Shown: positions 20,939 through 32,000 of the stretch, in pieces
How the letters are laid out: each line of letters begins with the position of its first letter
How positions within the stretch are numbered: position 1 is the first letter of the stretch
Source: Vicia villosa
Lineage: Eukaryota > Streptophyta > Magnoliopsida > Fabales > Fabaceae
Length of the DNA: 64,000 nucleotides
NCBI RefSeq assembly: GCF_029867415.1
Contig: NC_081183.1
Location: 35,360,655-35,424,654, forward strand
Reading direction: 5' to 3'
Made by a program: the position numbers and the translations under genes
The notes under the pieces: model-generated
Databases searched by the model: none
What the model saw: the letters and a program-made list of their open reading frames with translations, nothing else
What the model was told of the DNA's origin: nothing

Positions 20939-23572
20939 ATGCGAGGTCAGACCTCAGCTAAATTTTCCTTTGACACAGAACCAGAAAGAGCTCTGCACGA
21001 GAGACGCCGCAAGGCAAGACTTGAAAGACTGGCAGCACCAAGTGCAAGTCTTAGTGTTCCACATCAGGAAAGCGACGACGAAGTGTCTGTGCACTCGGAG
21101 CACAGCGACTCGGACTTTGACAGGGAGATAGTTAAGGAACCAGTTAACATGGCTGGAAATCAACCCCCTGCAGAAAGATTGTTAGGGGACTATGGAGGGG
21201 CAAATGCTCACCCCAACCGGATGACTATTGTTAATCAACCTGTGAATGTGGCACATTTTCAATTGCATCCATCCACCATTCGCCAGTTAGAGAGCAAGCC
21301 GTTCTCCGGAAGAATTAACGAGGATGCAAATAAGCATCTTCAGAGATTTCTCACTACGACAACTTCATTGAAGATCGAAGGTCATTCAGAGGAGGCTAAG
21401 AGACTTGTTATGTTCCCGTTTACACTTACTGATGACGCAGAGGAGTGGTTTTACTCACTTCCGGCTGCAAGTATCACGACATGGCAAGAGATGGAAACGG
21501 CATTCCTCAATGAATATTTTCCTGCGTCGGTGTTTATCCGAAAAAGATATGACATTGTCAATTTCAAACAAAAAGAGGGGGAATCATTGGGGGATGCATA
21601 CAAGAGGTTCAAAAGGTGTTTGACTGCATGTCCTACTCATAACATGGACGCTACCGAGCAAATGCAGAATTTTGTGAATGGGTTGCGACTCAAGACAAAG
21701 CAGCTTATTGATACCGCTGCTGGTGGTTCAACAAATTTTGCTACAGCCACAGTTATGAAAAGGATCATAGAGGCAATTGCTGCTAACGAGCATCTTGAGT
21801 TGTATGATCGAACCATGAACCAACCGGAGGGTAAAATTGATTTGAAATTGCCAGAGCAGGTTGTTAAGATGGAGGATCAGATTGCTGCAGAGGTAGAGAG
21901 AAGGTTAAAAAAGATGAATATTGGAACTCAGACAGTAGCACAGGTAGAACCAGTTAAAGCGGTTCTTTGTGAAATATGTGGTGGACCGCACTTTGCTATG
22001 CATTGTGTAGCAACTCAAGAACAGGTTGAGCAAATTCATATGTTGAGGCAAAACAATCCTTATGCCAACACATATAATCCGGGGTGGAAAAATCATCCGA
22101 ATTTCTCATGGAAAGACCAGCAAGGAAACGTCCAGAAGCAGGTTCAAGGACAACAACCATATCAGCCTCAGACTCAACAATACCAACCACAGGGACAACA
22201 ATATCGTCCGCAACAACAATTCCAACATCATCCTCAACAATTTCAACAACAGGTACCAAAGAAAGAAGATTGGGAGATCGCTCTTGAAAAAGTGGCAACC
22301 CAAAACTCTCAGTTTCAGGAAGAGACAAGAGCCAACCTCAGGAACACCACGGCTTCAATTAAAAATCTTGAAGTTCAAATGGGTCAAATAGCACAACATC
22401 TCACTTTACAGCCACAAGGAAACTTTCCGAGCGAAACTGTGAAAGATCAGAAAAATCTGGAGAAGATCAATGCTGTTTCAACAAGAAGTAAAAAGGTGTT
22501 AGAATCGGAAAAAGAAAAAGAAGAGATAGATGACCCTATGGTGATAGATGTAGATTTGGAAATAAGAGAGAACCCAAGAGAGCCAGAAGTGGTGATACCA
22601 CCAGTTAAACCACCTGAAGAAAAAAATAAGAAAAAGGCTGAACCGGCGATCAAACTACCTTTCCCTTCCAGAGTGACAAAGAAGGATTCAAAAGACAACG
22701 ACTTTGAGAAATTTACTGAATTGTTCAAAAAGCTAGAGGTGAATTTACCCTTCTTCGAAGCACTTGAGCACATGCCATTGTATAAGAAATTTCTGAAGGA
22801 GGTAATGACAAAGAAGAGATCAGTGGAAGGAGAACAAAAGATTGCAACTGAGAAGTGCGGTTTAGTCTCGTCAGTAAGGAAGATCCCAACCAAGAGGAAA
22901 GACCCTGGAGCTGTGGCGATACCATGCACTATCAAGAATCGAATGTTCAAAAAGGCACTCATTGATTCTGGTTCCAGTGTGAGTTTAATGCCACTATCTA
23001 TTTTCAAAAAGCTTGAATTGGGAGAGGTTAAGGAAAGTAAGAAAAAGTTAAGGTTCGCTGATCACACCACCAAGAAATCTTATGGGGTAGCTGAAGATGT
23101 ACTAGTGGAGGTTGACAAATTTGTATTCCCTGTTGACTTCCACATCATGGACATTCCGGAAGACGAAGAAACACCTATCCTTCTTGGGAGACCCTTTTTG
23201 TTGACAGGCCGCTGCAACTTTGACATTGAAAAAGGGACACTAACGCTAAAATCATTTGATGAAGAAGTAACCTTGAAGATGTTAGGAGTTAAGAAACATA
23301 GGACAGGTGTAAATGATCAAACTTTTGTGGATATGGCGGAAAGTGAAAAAAAAGACAAAAGGCCTGAACAGCTCCAAGAAAAAGTCTCAAGCATAACCTC
23401 TCGGGTGGAAACAACTCAGGGAGCTATCAAAAATCCCAAGAAGGCTAAGGAAGTCAAGAAGAATGCGGGAAGTGAGTTGAAGAGAAAAGTGGTCTATGCT
23501 TATCATCTTCATGAGTTCTTGGGTGAGAAAGTAACAAGCAACAAAGTTTGGAAAAGGAAATACCCTCCATAA
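20939..23572 (+). CDS. gag-pro: Gag-protease polyprotein of the Athila-type element
   Basis: The intact ORF has 877 residues from an ATG 129 bases after the primer site. Residues about 130-330 form the retrotransposon gag domain (DAEEWFYSLPAASITTWQEM, LNEYFP, FKQKEGESLGDAYKRFK). A zinc knuckle of unusual spacing, CX2CX3HX4C, lies at 344-356 (CEICGGPHFAMHC). Residues 400-450 are Gln-rich. A pepsin-like protease follows, with catalytic LIDSGSSVSLMPLS (Asp at about 676) and the flap partner ILLGRPFLLTGR near 748. The protein then ends after a Lys-rich tail where RT would normally begin. There are no internal stops, unlike neighbouring elements, which suits recent activity. The product would form particles and process itself but could not copy RNA. 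Confidence 0.9.
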   Translation: MRGQTSAKFSFDTEPERALHERRRKARLERLAAPSASLSVPHQESDDEVSVHSEHSDSDFDREIVKEPVNMAGNQPPAERLLGDYGGANAHPNRMTIVNQPVNVAHFQLHPSTIRQLESKPFSGRINEDANKHLQRFLTTTTSLKIEGHSEEAKRLVMFPFTLTDDAEEWFYSLPAASITTWQEMETAFLNEYFPASVFIRKRYDIVNFKQKEGESLGDAYKRFKRCLTACPTHNMDATEQMQNFVNGLRLKTKQLIDTAAGGSTNFATATVMKRIIEAIAANEHLELYDRTMNQPEGKIDLKLPEQVVKMEDQIAAEVERRLKKMNIGTQTVAQVEPVKAVLCEICGGPHFAMHCVATQEQVEQIHMLRQNNPYANTYNPGWKNHPNFSWKDQQGNVQKQVQGQQPYQPQTQQYQPQGQQYRPQQQFQHHPQQFQQQVPKKEDWEIALEKVATQNSQFQEETRANLRNTTASIKNLEVQMGQIAQHLTLQPQGNFPSETVKDQKNLEKINAVSTRSKKVLESEKEKEEIDDPMVIDVDLEIRENPREPEVVIPPVKPPEEKNKKKAEPAIKLPFPSRVTKKDSKDNDFEKFTELFKKLEVNLPFFEALEHMPLYKKFLKEVMTKKRSVEGEQKIATEKCGLVSSVRKIPTKRKDPGAVAIPCTIKNRMFKKALIDSGSSVSLMPLSIFKKLELGEVKESKKKLRFADHTTKKSYGVAEDVLVEVDKFVFPVDFHIMDIPEDEETPILLGRPFLLTGRCNFDIEKGTLTLKSFDEEVTLKMLGVKKHRTGVNDQTFVDMAESEKKDKRPEQLQEKVSSITSRVETTQGAIKNPKKAKEVKKNAGSELKRKVVYAYHLHEFLGEKVTSNKVWKRKYPP

Positions 23573-23588
23573 TAAAGGGTAATGGACC

Positions 23589-23636
23589 GTCGAGCCATGC
23601 GACGTTAAACGAAGCGCTTCGTGGGAGGCAACCCAC
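23589..23636 (+). other. Three adjacent hairpins after the gag-protease stop
   Basis: Within 48 bases there are three perfect short stems: GTCG...CGAC (23589-23603), the 12-bp palindrome CGAAGCGCTTCG (23610-23621) and GTGGG...CCCAC (23621-23636). I recall a related sequence ending GGGAGGCAACCCA being common downstream of Athila-type pol genes. Its retention here despite loss of pol suggests an RNA function such as dimerisation, packaging or translation control. That function is inferred. Confidence 0.6.
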
Positions 23637-23753
23637 GCTTGTTTTCATTAACATGTGCTTTTGTTTTCTTTATTTTGTTTTAGTGCAGGTAGTAGAGTTT
23701 GAACAGGTAGGAGCAACTCGAAGAAGGTACAAGTTGATGCTAAGAAGATCATC

Positions 23754-23990
23754 AACACGGGCGCCCGTGTGTAGCAACACGGCCCGTGTTGAGCCATACT
23801 CAGTTGAAAAATGAATTTTTTTTAGGAAAGCTTCAGCACCTGCAACACGGCCACCCGTGTGCAGGAACACGGTCCGTGTTCAGCAACACGGCCACCCGTG
23901 TGCATCCACACGGCCGTGTGGTCTATGCGGGCCAGAATTTTAAAATTTTTCCCACTCTTCCATGTGGGCCCCACCTGCGTTATATCTCTC
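23754..23990 (+). promoter_or_regulatory. aORF upstream module: three palindrome pairs plus TATA-like box
   Basis: Three pairs of ACACGGCCACCCGTGT-type motifs lie at 23754-23920 with the same within-pair spacing as the LTR array. GTTATATCTCTC at about 23979-23990 follows about 55 bases later, with a pyrimidine-rich leader after it. Layout and motif repeat the LTR promoter region. Confidence 0.65.
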
Positions 23991-24225
23991 TTCTTCCTCC
24001 ACCCATTCACTTTTCTCACTTCTCACTCACTTTCTCCATTGAAACCTAGCCTCCACCTTCACTAAAGTCACTCACCCACCATCAAACACCCACTTAATCA
24101 CCATATTGCCTTCACAAAAGTTACTCCACTCATCATCCTCTACATTCCTATCGGTTTAGATTTTGATTTCTCTGCATTTTAATTTCTGCGAATTTTTCCT
24201 TTTGTGTGTTGTTTCTTGTTTTGTA

Positions 24226-24234
24226 TTTCTGCAG
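24226..24234 (+). promoter_or_regulatory. Possible 3' splice site before the aORF
   Basis: TTTCTGCAG preceded by a long T-rich tract ends eleven bases before the aORF ATG. It looks like a good plant acceptor, so the aORF may be translated from a spliced transcript or its leader may contain a short intron. No donor is certain. Confidence 0.45.
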
Positions 24235-24244
24235 AGATTTTATC

Positions 24245-25576
24245 ATGCCTCCCCGAAAGACAACTCAGCGCCGCAACGTAAGGGATGATTTTCTTGCAGA
24301 ATCCTCCCAACCAAGACAACGTGTCCGTCGCGCTTCTAGTCGCGCAACCGGTCGTGGGAGGGACGAAGAAGAGAATGCCCATGGCATTACATTTGCCCTT
24401 CCTGAGCACAAAGCCAGGTATGATGTATTAGTGCAGCGTACTTTACTCCCGACCCGGTATATTTGTGATGAGACCCTTGTAAAGTTAGGCCTTAAGGATG
24501 AAGTGTACCGCATGTTTCACAACATCGGGATGTTACCGTTTATGTTATTTGAGGCACCGACTTATGAGGGTCTAACTCTTGAGTTTCTGAGCACGGTAGA
24601 TTTTAAGTTGAGGCACAAATGGAATGGCTCCGAAATGGAGTATTTTGGTAATCTTGAATTCTATATGTTTGGAAATAAGCACACTCTTTCTGTAGAACAG
24701 GTTGGGGAAGCCTTAAAATTACCTTCTGCAGGACCAGGAGCCCCACCTGAAACTTTCCCTGCTTGTGAATTTTGGGAAGCTATAACTGGTTCACCGGGGT
24801 ACAATCCTAGCAGGGCTAAGGCCTCAGGGATTCATAACCCATGCTTCAGGTATGCTCAGAAAGGGTTAGCCTTTACCCTTTTTGCGAGGGGAGATAGCAC
24901 AGGGGTGTGTGCTAAGAGGGAACTGTTCCTGCTAAATAATATGATTGAGGTAAGTCGTGTAAATGTGGCCGCTTTTGCTGCTAATCACCTTAAACAGGTG
25001 GGGAATGCCTCTTCGGGAGAGATCTCTGTGGGTGGGATGATCACCCAGCTAGCTGATTACCTAGAGTATAGTCAACTCTTGATAGAGGAGCCCTCTATCC
25101 CAGGTAAGAAGATTGACATGCAGACTCTTGTCAATCAAAAAATGATTGTAGTCCAGCCAGGGTACTACTCTCTCATGATGCACGGGCAGCACATTATGGC
25201 ACTACCGGCACCTGACACTATTTCTATTGCTAACCGTGCTAACTGGCTGTATGTAGCTACAGGTGGTGATATGGGTGAAAGCCCTCCACATGGTCATAAC
25301 TTTGCAGGTGATGACATGGAGGATGACATGCCTAACCAGGATCATCCGGTACCACCCCCCCAACAATTCTTCCAGCACACTGATGGGTCATCCTCCATGA
25401 CTCAAGATCAATGGGGGTGGGTACAGACGGAGATTGGAGCCCTCCGGACTGAGCAGACACGGCAAGGTGTTGAGTTGTTTCGGCAAGGGGCAGTGATAGA
25501 TGATGTCCAGGAGATGATGCGCCGCCTTATGATGCATTATCCTCAGGATCCCCCTCCTCCACCACCATTTCAGTAA
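24245..25576 (+). CDS. aORF of the Athila-type element (plant-transposon-protein-like)
   Basis: The intact ORF has 443 residues. I choose ATG 24245 (MPPRKTTQRRNV), because the longer upstream frame is leader. The N-terminal 45 residues are basic (RQRVRRASSRATGRGRDEE) and could be a nuclear localisation or nucleic-acid-binding tail. The central region (about 90-250) with LEFLSTVDFK, TLSVEQVGEALKLPSAGPG and FTLFARGDSTG has the pattern of the 'putative plant transposon protein' (Arabidopsis retrotransposon ORF-1) family. The C-terminus is Pro/Gln-rich. I see no signal peptide or membrane helix, so the old label 'env-like' is not supported. Its start MPPRK resembles MPPKSRKGK of the element A aORF, and both lie in the same post-pol position. 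Confidence 0.8.
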   Translation: MPPRKTTQRRNVRDDFLAESSQPRQRVRRASSRATGRGRDEEENAHGITFALPEHKARYDVLVQRTLLPTRYICDETLVKLGLKDEVYRMFHNIGMLPFMLFEAPTYEGLTLEFLSTVDFKLRHKWNGSEMEYFGNLEFYMFGNKHTLSVEQVGEALKLPSAGPGAPPETFPACEFWEAITGSPGYNPSRAKASGIHNPCFRYAQKGLAFTLFARGDSTGVCAKRELFLLNNMIEVSRVNVAAFAANHLKQVGNASSGEISVGGMITQLADYLEYSQLLIEEPSIPGKKIDMQTLVNQKMIVVQPGYYSLMMHGQHIMALPAPDTISIANRANWLYVATGGDMGESPPHGHNFAGDDMEDDMPNQDHPVPPPQQFFQHTDGSSSMTQDQWGWVQTEIGALRTEQTRQGVELFRQGAVIDDVQEMMRRLMMHYPQDPPPPPPFQ

Positions 25577-26939
25577 GCGGGTAGGCCCTGTCACACTGGA
25601 ATTTAAACATTGCGGACAATGTTTCGTTCAAGTGTGGGGGAGGGTCTTACTTCTTATTTTATTTTGCTTTATTGTCTTATTTTTATTTTAGTTGCTTTAT
25701 TGTTTTCTACTTTCTGTTTTTGAATTTTGACCAGTTCTTTGTCTTTCTGTTTTGTTTTTATTTCGAGTTTCAATGCTGCCATGGTGTTACCAGGTTCGAT
25801 ACAAGTCGGAAAAGGTGCAAACGAATAGAAAGTGGTTGAACAACACAACTCACACTTAATCTCTACAGGCACCACAGAAGTTGACACAACCAAGAAAAGA
25901 AGGTAGGACGCAAGGAAGCACACTGAACCAAGAAAGAGTATGGTGAACTTTTGATGAAAGGAAATGGCAAAACACTTAGAGTACGTTGAAGCATGCAAGC
26001 TTAACCGACCCGGTGAGACATCAGAGCCAAATGCATAACATCCATATGAGAGTCAAGTTCAGGTATGGCACTATTCACTTTGATTTTGCGTATTTTCTCA
26101 TAACACAAGCACACTATGAAAGCGCACACTGAGGCAAGTTTTTTTTGTTTTAACCCCGAGCCTTTTTAACCATCCCGTTTGCATGTTATCCATTGTTAAC
26201 CCCCTTTGAGCCGTAATTTTTATTTTTGTTCATCGTGTTATTTTCCCACCACTTGCCTTCTCATTGTTTGTATCATTGCTCGGCATTCATAATAGATCAC
26301 TCGAAAGACATAAAAAGATCTAAGTGTGGGGTTGTAAACCATTGAAGAGTGGAACAAGAAAAGAGTACAAGAAAAGAAAAAAATTTTGAATATAGATCTT
26401 ATGAAAACAAAAAGAAAAAAAAAAAGAGAAGAGAAAAAGAATAATGCATGTACCCTTGTCCATTTTTAGCTAAAGAAGGTTTAAACCCCATTCTTAAGAT
26501 ACAGATCAAAATGAGTGAAGAAGTGAAACCTATGTGATGCCGAGCACTTAAAACCAATCGTTATCCCATTCCTTGTTAACCCACCAAACCTAAGCCACGT
26601 TTCAACCCGAAGACCTCATAAAGTGTGTGTGATCCTTGTGTGTAGTGATTTGAGAATTTATTCAAAGTTAAAAGTAATATGCATGCCTTGATACTATGAG
26701 TGTAAACACCTTAACCCGGAGAGATTTTGTGAGAATGTGAAAAGCTTGCAGGTGATAGACGTGCTCGAAGGTGGGAATGCCATGGATAGTCGGAAGAAGG
26801 GAACCTTACACTTGATTGCTAAGTGTAGGAACCTTGCGAAAAACCTGGTTGTGTTGTGGAGAAAAGAATCTTGTCGGTGACCTTTTGTTTTGACTCGATA
26901 CATCACTTGAGGACAAGCAATGAGATAAGTGTGGGGTTG
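25577..26939 (+). other. 3' noncoding region of the Athila-type element
   Basis: No gene is seen. The polypurine-type phrase occurs three times: CAAGTGTGGGGGAGGG at 25629-25644, TAAGTGTGGGGTTGT at 26321-26335, and the same fifteen bases at 26926-26940, where they abut the 3' LTR as the functional tract. A purine-rich stretch with long A runs lies at 26340-26440. Confidence 0.8.
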
Positions 26940-28370
26940 TGATCGGTCACCATTTCTAGTAAGTTTCCACACCTTTTTCCGATCAAAAGTTGTAATCTTG
27001 GTAATACAATGTGGCATTGTTTTAAGTTTTTATATAAGTTCCTTAGTTTTTCGGTTGTTTGAGCTTTTACATTATTAGTGTGTTTAAGCTTCATAAAAAT
27101 GCCATTTTATGCGTTGGTTGTTAGTATGTTGTTGGCCAGGTTAATCCCGAGAAAGATGGCGCTCCGAGGCGAGAAAAAGGAGCTGAAAGAGCTAAAGAAG
27201 AGGCCAACACGGGCACCCGTGTGCACCCACACGGCCGTGTCAAAAGCTGCCTGGAAAGTGGATTCTGGAGAGCAAAACAGAGGTTTTACACGGGCACCCG
27301 TGTTCCTGCACACGGCCCGTGTGGAAAAGTGCCCAGAAAGTGAATTTTGAGGTGAGGGCCAGATGGACAACACGGGCACCCGTGTTCCTGCACACGGCCC
27401 GTGTTGTTGAGCGCGGGCAGATGTTCTAATTTTGATATTTTGGAAACCTTGGGCCTCATTAAGGGTATTTCGGTCATTCCGGATACTGAGTGAGTGAAGC
27501 AACACTACTAAAACCTAACAGGAATAGAAGAGAGGCATCTTGGATCATCGAGCAGAGAGAATTACAGAGAAAGAAGAGTCAAGGGTTTTGGAAGAAGATC
27601 TTCAAGAGCACTGGCGATTGGAGATCATATCAACCACTAATTTCTTGTAATGACTTCAATTACTCTTGTTGTTTTCTTTATCATTATGAGTAGCTAAACA
27701 ACACTATGCTAGGGGTGATGTCCCTGAATCTTTTTATGTGATGAATTGTCACAACCGTTGTTGATGAATTTGATGTTTAATTATAAATTGAGTTTTTGAT
27801 TCATTGTTCTTAATGCTTTATTATATTGGAAAGTATCTTATCGTTCTATGGTTAGGGTTTGGCGTGACAAACCTCCCTAATGCTTGTGAATCAAAACACT
27901 TCCGGCAAATCGCTTAGGAATAAGGATTGCACTTTAGTGATCATTCATTCTAGACTCTAATGCATAAAAGACCTAATACTAAATTCAGTTATTGAGGAAT
28001 TGAGATTGTCTAATTAGTGTTAAGGGGTTCTTCACTAAGGAATTAGGGAGAACTATTTATAGAATTGATACACAGTTATAATTAAATCATCTCATGAACA
28101 CGGTGGTTTCAAGGAGTTACATAGGATTCATACATCTACCTTAGCATATCTGCTCATATTTGCACCAAGCTATCTTTTATTTAGTGTTTTATTTATTTCT
28201 AGTAATTCTAATTAATCAAACAAACCAAAACAACCCCCATGATATTTTTGTTCAATTGAATCATTGTGAAACTTGTAGTTTACACGCAGTCCGCGAGTTC
28301 GATACTGGGTATTTACCCTTCTTTACTACTACATCGAGGAAATAGTACACTTGCTATAATTTCCCGATCA
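26940..28370 (+). repeat. 3' LTR of the Athila-type element
   Basis: The sequence is 1431 bp, offset by exactly 7584 bp from the 5' LTR with no difference found. It ends CCGATCA before the duplication GGTTG. Confidence 0.95.
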
Positions 28371-28375
28371 GGTTG
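28371..28375. repeat. Target-site duplication (right), Athila-type element
   Basis: GGTTG, identical to 19351-19355. Confidence 0.93.
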
Positions 28376-28537
28376 GAAGCCCCTTAGACGTATGTGATGT
28401 TGCATCGAACTGGGTTAATAATTCTTTGTGTTCCTTATTGTCATATGATTTATTTTCTATTATATGTTAAATCTGGTATAAGATGTTGAACACATTATCT
28501 TAGACATCATGTCCAACATCTGTCCAGCGAAGATTAA
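28376..28537. repeat. Remainder of the LTR-like block hit by the Athila-type element
   Basis: It continues the block at 18021-19350 and ends where minus-strand RT coding begins. No gene is present. Confidence 0.4.
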
Positions 28538-28539
28538 AA

Positions 28540-29047
28540 ATTCACGTTGGGACTGTTTCAACCCATAAAGAGAATGATAAAGCCGACAAACAAGTCTACA
28601 ATTACCAGGAACAATAAAACCTGGAGGTTGATCCGTATAAACTTCCTCCTCTAATTCTCCATGTAAAAGGCATTTTTAATGTCCAACTAATGAAGCGACC
28701 AATGATGAATGACAGCCATTGTAAGAAAGAGGAAGACTGAACTGAGCATAGCCACTTGAAAAAAAGTGTCACCATAATCAAGACCAAATATTGTGTGTAC
28801 CCATTGGCTTCCAAACAGGAGTCATACTGATCGATTAGACCATCTTGTCAAACTTTCACTGTATAAACCGATCGACATCCCACTGTAGTTTTTTCTAGAG
28901 GCAAAGTAAGAATGTCTCAAGTGTTATTTGAACGCAATGCAGCCATTTGAATTTCTTCCACCATCGTCTGACACCAACTGAAATCAGGAAAAGCTTTATA
29001 TGTAGACTTACAAATAGACACATAATCTAGAGCAGAAAAAATGAGAT
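28540..29047 (-). pseudogene. Copia integrase-RT junction fragment
   Basis: The minus strand reads, with several frame changes and stops, through MVEEIQMAALRSNNT, TVGCRSVYTVK, EANGYTQ and a GFIVPGN-RLVCRLYHSLYGLKQS segment. These are in order for the N-terminal half of a Copia RT. It stops at LKQS, and the matching continuation from HAWFG is at 17725-18020. Confidence 0.75.
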
Positions 29048-29048
29048 A

Positions 29049-32000
29049 TTGTTTTTTTAAATAAGCAATGGCATTAAAAGAGCAAAAGGGATGCTCTACC
29101 CAATACAAAACAGAAAATTACTTCTCCACACAAAGAAGAGGAGAAGTATTCCAAGAATAGAAATTACAACAAGCAGCTATTTTAAAGTAAGATCTAATCC
29201 AACACCAAGACAAAGCGACAATATCCGAATAGACTTCGGTGAAACTAAAGTTGTCTTCCTTGAAGATTATGGCGTTACGTCTCAACCATATACACCAAAT
29301 TGAAGCCAACCAGATAACCGCCATCATAGATCTCTTAGCCAAACAATTCACCTTATTCAAAATAAAAGGAAAACCTTCTAAATCCTTCAACGACAACTCC
29401 GGCCCGTAATTAATCCACACAAGAACCTTCTTCCAAATACCACCTACAATCTCACAATCTCCTAAAAGATGATGTAAAGACTCCTCCTTCATTTTGCAAA
29501 AGACACATAATAAATCATTAGAATCCAAAATTCCCCGTTTACACAATTGATCCTTCGTTGCTATCCGATTGTGAATGACTCGCCAACCAAAAAATTGCAA
29601 TTTTGCTGGGACTTTAAAACTCCAAATATTTGCTGCTGCCTTGGCTACAGACGAGTGTAAAGCAGGCCCAGAAAGTTTGCAGAAAAACCTATCATAAACG
29701 GATTTAACCGTGAACACACCTTCAGCATTCAATTTCCACGAGAAGCTGTCCCTCACCGAAGCTGCCGGCTGGACCTGGTTCAGAAACTCACGCATTTCTT
29801 GCAACAGCAGAACCGTGGCAACATCATTGTTGGGCGCTATTCTCTGTAAATTCCAGCTCCAAGAATTCGCGTCGTTGCTGCCAGCTTCTTGCACGGACAT
29901 GGCATCATTGACAGCACACACGTATAACTCCGGATAGGCTTCAATTAGGGACTGATCAGCTAACCAACAGCCATGCCAAAACGGAATATCCGCCCCATCG
30001 CCAACTTGACACTTAATAGCACCTGAAAAATTATCTTTGAACAACAAAATATAATTATCCGAAGTAAGTAAATCCCTCCACCATATAGAGTCATTCTTTT
30101 CTATCCTCGAAACATCACCTACTAAAACTTTTTTCTTCACCTCCCCGTATCTAGATCTCAATAAACCGTACCACACCGCCTTCTCCTCTACAAGGATCCT
30201 CCACTTCCACTTGCTAAGTAAAGCGACATTCAAAATCTCCACATTTTTCACTCCTAAACCACCTTCTTCTTTACTTTTGCAAATAGTTTCCCACGACACC
30301 CAATGAATCGATCTCTTCCCTTCATTAGCATTCCAAAGAAAGGCACTTTGAATGGCTCTAATCTCCTTTAGGACTTTTTTAGGAGCTTTGTAAAACGACA
30401 AAGTATATAACGGAATAGCATTCAACACCGAATTGATCAAACAAACCCTTCCTGCCATATTGAGCGTTATGCCTTTCCACACCGCAAGCTTCTTCTTTAA
30501 TTGAGTTAATAAATCTCTCCACATTGAAAACTTCCTAGGATTATCCCCCACCTTAACTCCGAGAAATTTAAAAGCAAGGGAATCAATCCTACACCCTAGA
30601 AACACGGATGCCGCACTAAGAAACGAGTCCCCCACATTGACACCATATATGTTACTCTTATTAAAATTGACCCTCAATCCCGCCATAACCTCAAAACCCC
30701 TCAAAATTGCTTTAATGCTCCAAATGTTCTCAAAAGTAGCCTCGGCCAAAATGATAGTATCGTCCGCGAATTGAAGCATATCCACACAATCCGTTTCATT
30801 GAACTTAAAACCTCTAAAATCTCCTATGACCGAAGCTTTCTTAATTAAAGCCGTTAACACCTCCGTTGCAAGGACAAACAAGAAAGGAGATAGAGGATCT
30901 CCTTGACGAAGCCCTTTTTCTACCTTAAAATCCTTAGTAACGCTACCATTAACTAAAACCGACAAATAGCTATTAAAGACACTACCCTCCATCCACGCCA
31001 ACCATTTATCTCCAAAACCCATCTTTCGAAGAACCAATCTCAAAAAATTCCAACTCACTCGATCGTAGGCCTTTTCGAAATCAACTTTCATAACGAAACA
31101 ACTCCTTCTCATCCTCTTGGCTAGATCCAAAACTTCACTCACCATCAACACTCCATCCGCTATGTTTCTCCCCGGAACGAAGGCGGTTTGATTCAACGAA
31201 ACCAATTTCCTTAAAACACCTTTCAACCTCCTCGCCAAAAGCTTGGAAAGAATCTTGTAAAGACTACTCACAAGGCATATAGGTCTATATTCGGACAAAG
31301 CTTGAGGATTCTTAACTTTGGGAATAAGAGCTAAAAAGGACGAGGATACACCTTTAGGAGTCCTAGCCCTATGATAAAAAACTTCCACAAACCTCATCAC
31401 ATCTTCTTTAATCGTTTCCCAAAATTGTTGGAAGAACTCCAAAGAGAAACCGTCTGGCCCCGTACTTTTATTGCCATTACAATCCCAAACCGCCTCCTTT
31501 ACTTCCTCTATGTTGAACGGTCTTTCCAACCACAAACTATCCAACTCTTCTAACACCGGTAACGACAAACCCTCCGGAGTGGCTCTCTCGAAATTTTCTT
31601 CTTTAAAAAAAGTTTCGAAGTGATTCTTGACTTCCCTTTTCACCTCATCCACACCTTCCACCCTACCATTTACACCATCCAAGACCGATAAAGCGCACCT
31701 CCGTCTCCTATCTTTGATAGAATTGTGAAAAAATCTAGTATTCCTATCCCCTTCCTTCAACCATAATTGACGAGACTTAAGAAGAAGCATACTCTCTTTT
31801 AGGTTCAAACAATTCCACACTTCATTAGATGCATGCTTCCTTTTCTCCACCAAATGCAAGATGTCTCCACCATAGTTATCGACTAGGTCATTATCAATCT
31901 CATTTAACATTTCTACTTCCTCGTTTACTTTCAAATCGATCCATCCAAAAACATCCCTATTCCATGACTTTAATTTCTCCTTCAATCTTTTGAGCTTTTC

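Larger units (their letters stand above)
19356..28370 (+). mobile_element. Athila-type Gypsy retrotransposon, complete, lacking RT/RNase H/integrase
   Basis: It is bounded by 1431-bp LTRs with 7-bp inverted ends (TGATCGG and CCGATCA) and the duplication GGTTG. The primer binding site is complementary to tRNA-Asp, as in Athila. The internal region carries one gag-protease ORF, a structured spacer, a palindrome array, an aORF and a long 3' noncoding region with polypurine copies. No RT, RNase H or integrase is present. I found no difference between the two LTRs on reading them through, so insertion is very recent and the enzymes must have come from another element. Confidence 0.93.

Noticed and set aside
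22447..23007. Minus-strand 186-residue ORF opposite the Athila-type gag-protease
   Set aside because: It is a mirror of a well-supported plus-strand gene; its Ser/Phe-rich composition mirrors Lys/Glu codons.
29710..29937. Plus-strand ORFs opposite the LINE
   Set aside because: They are shadows of the continuous minus-strand RT frame.
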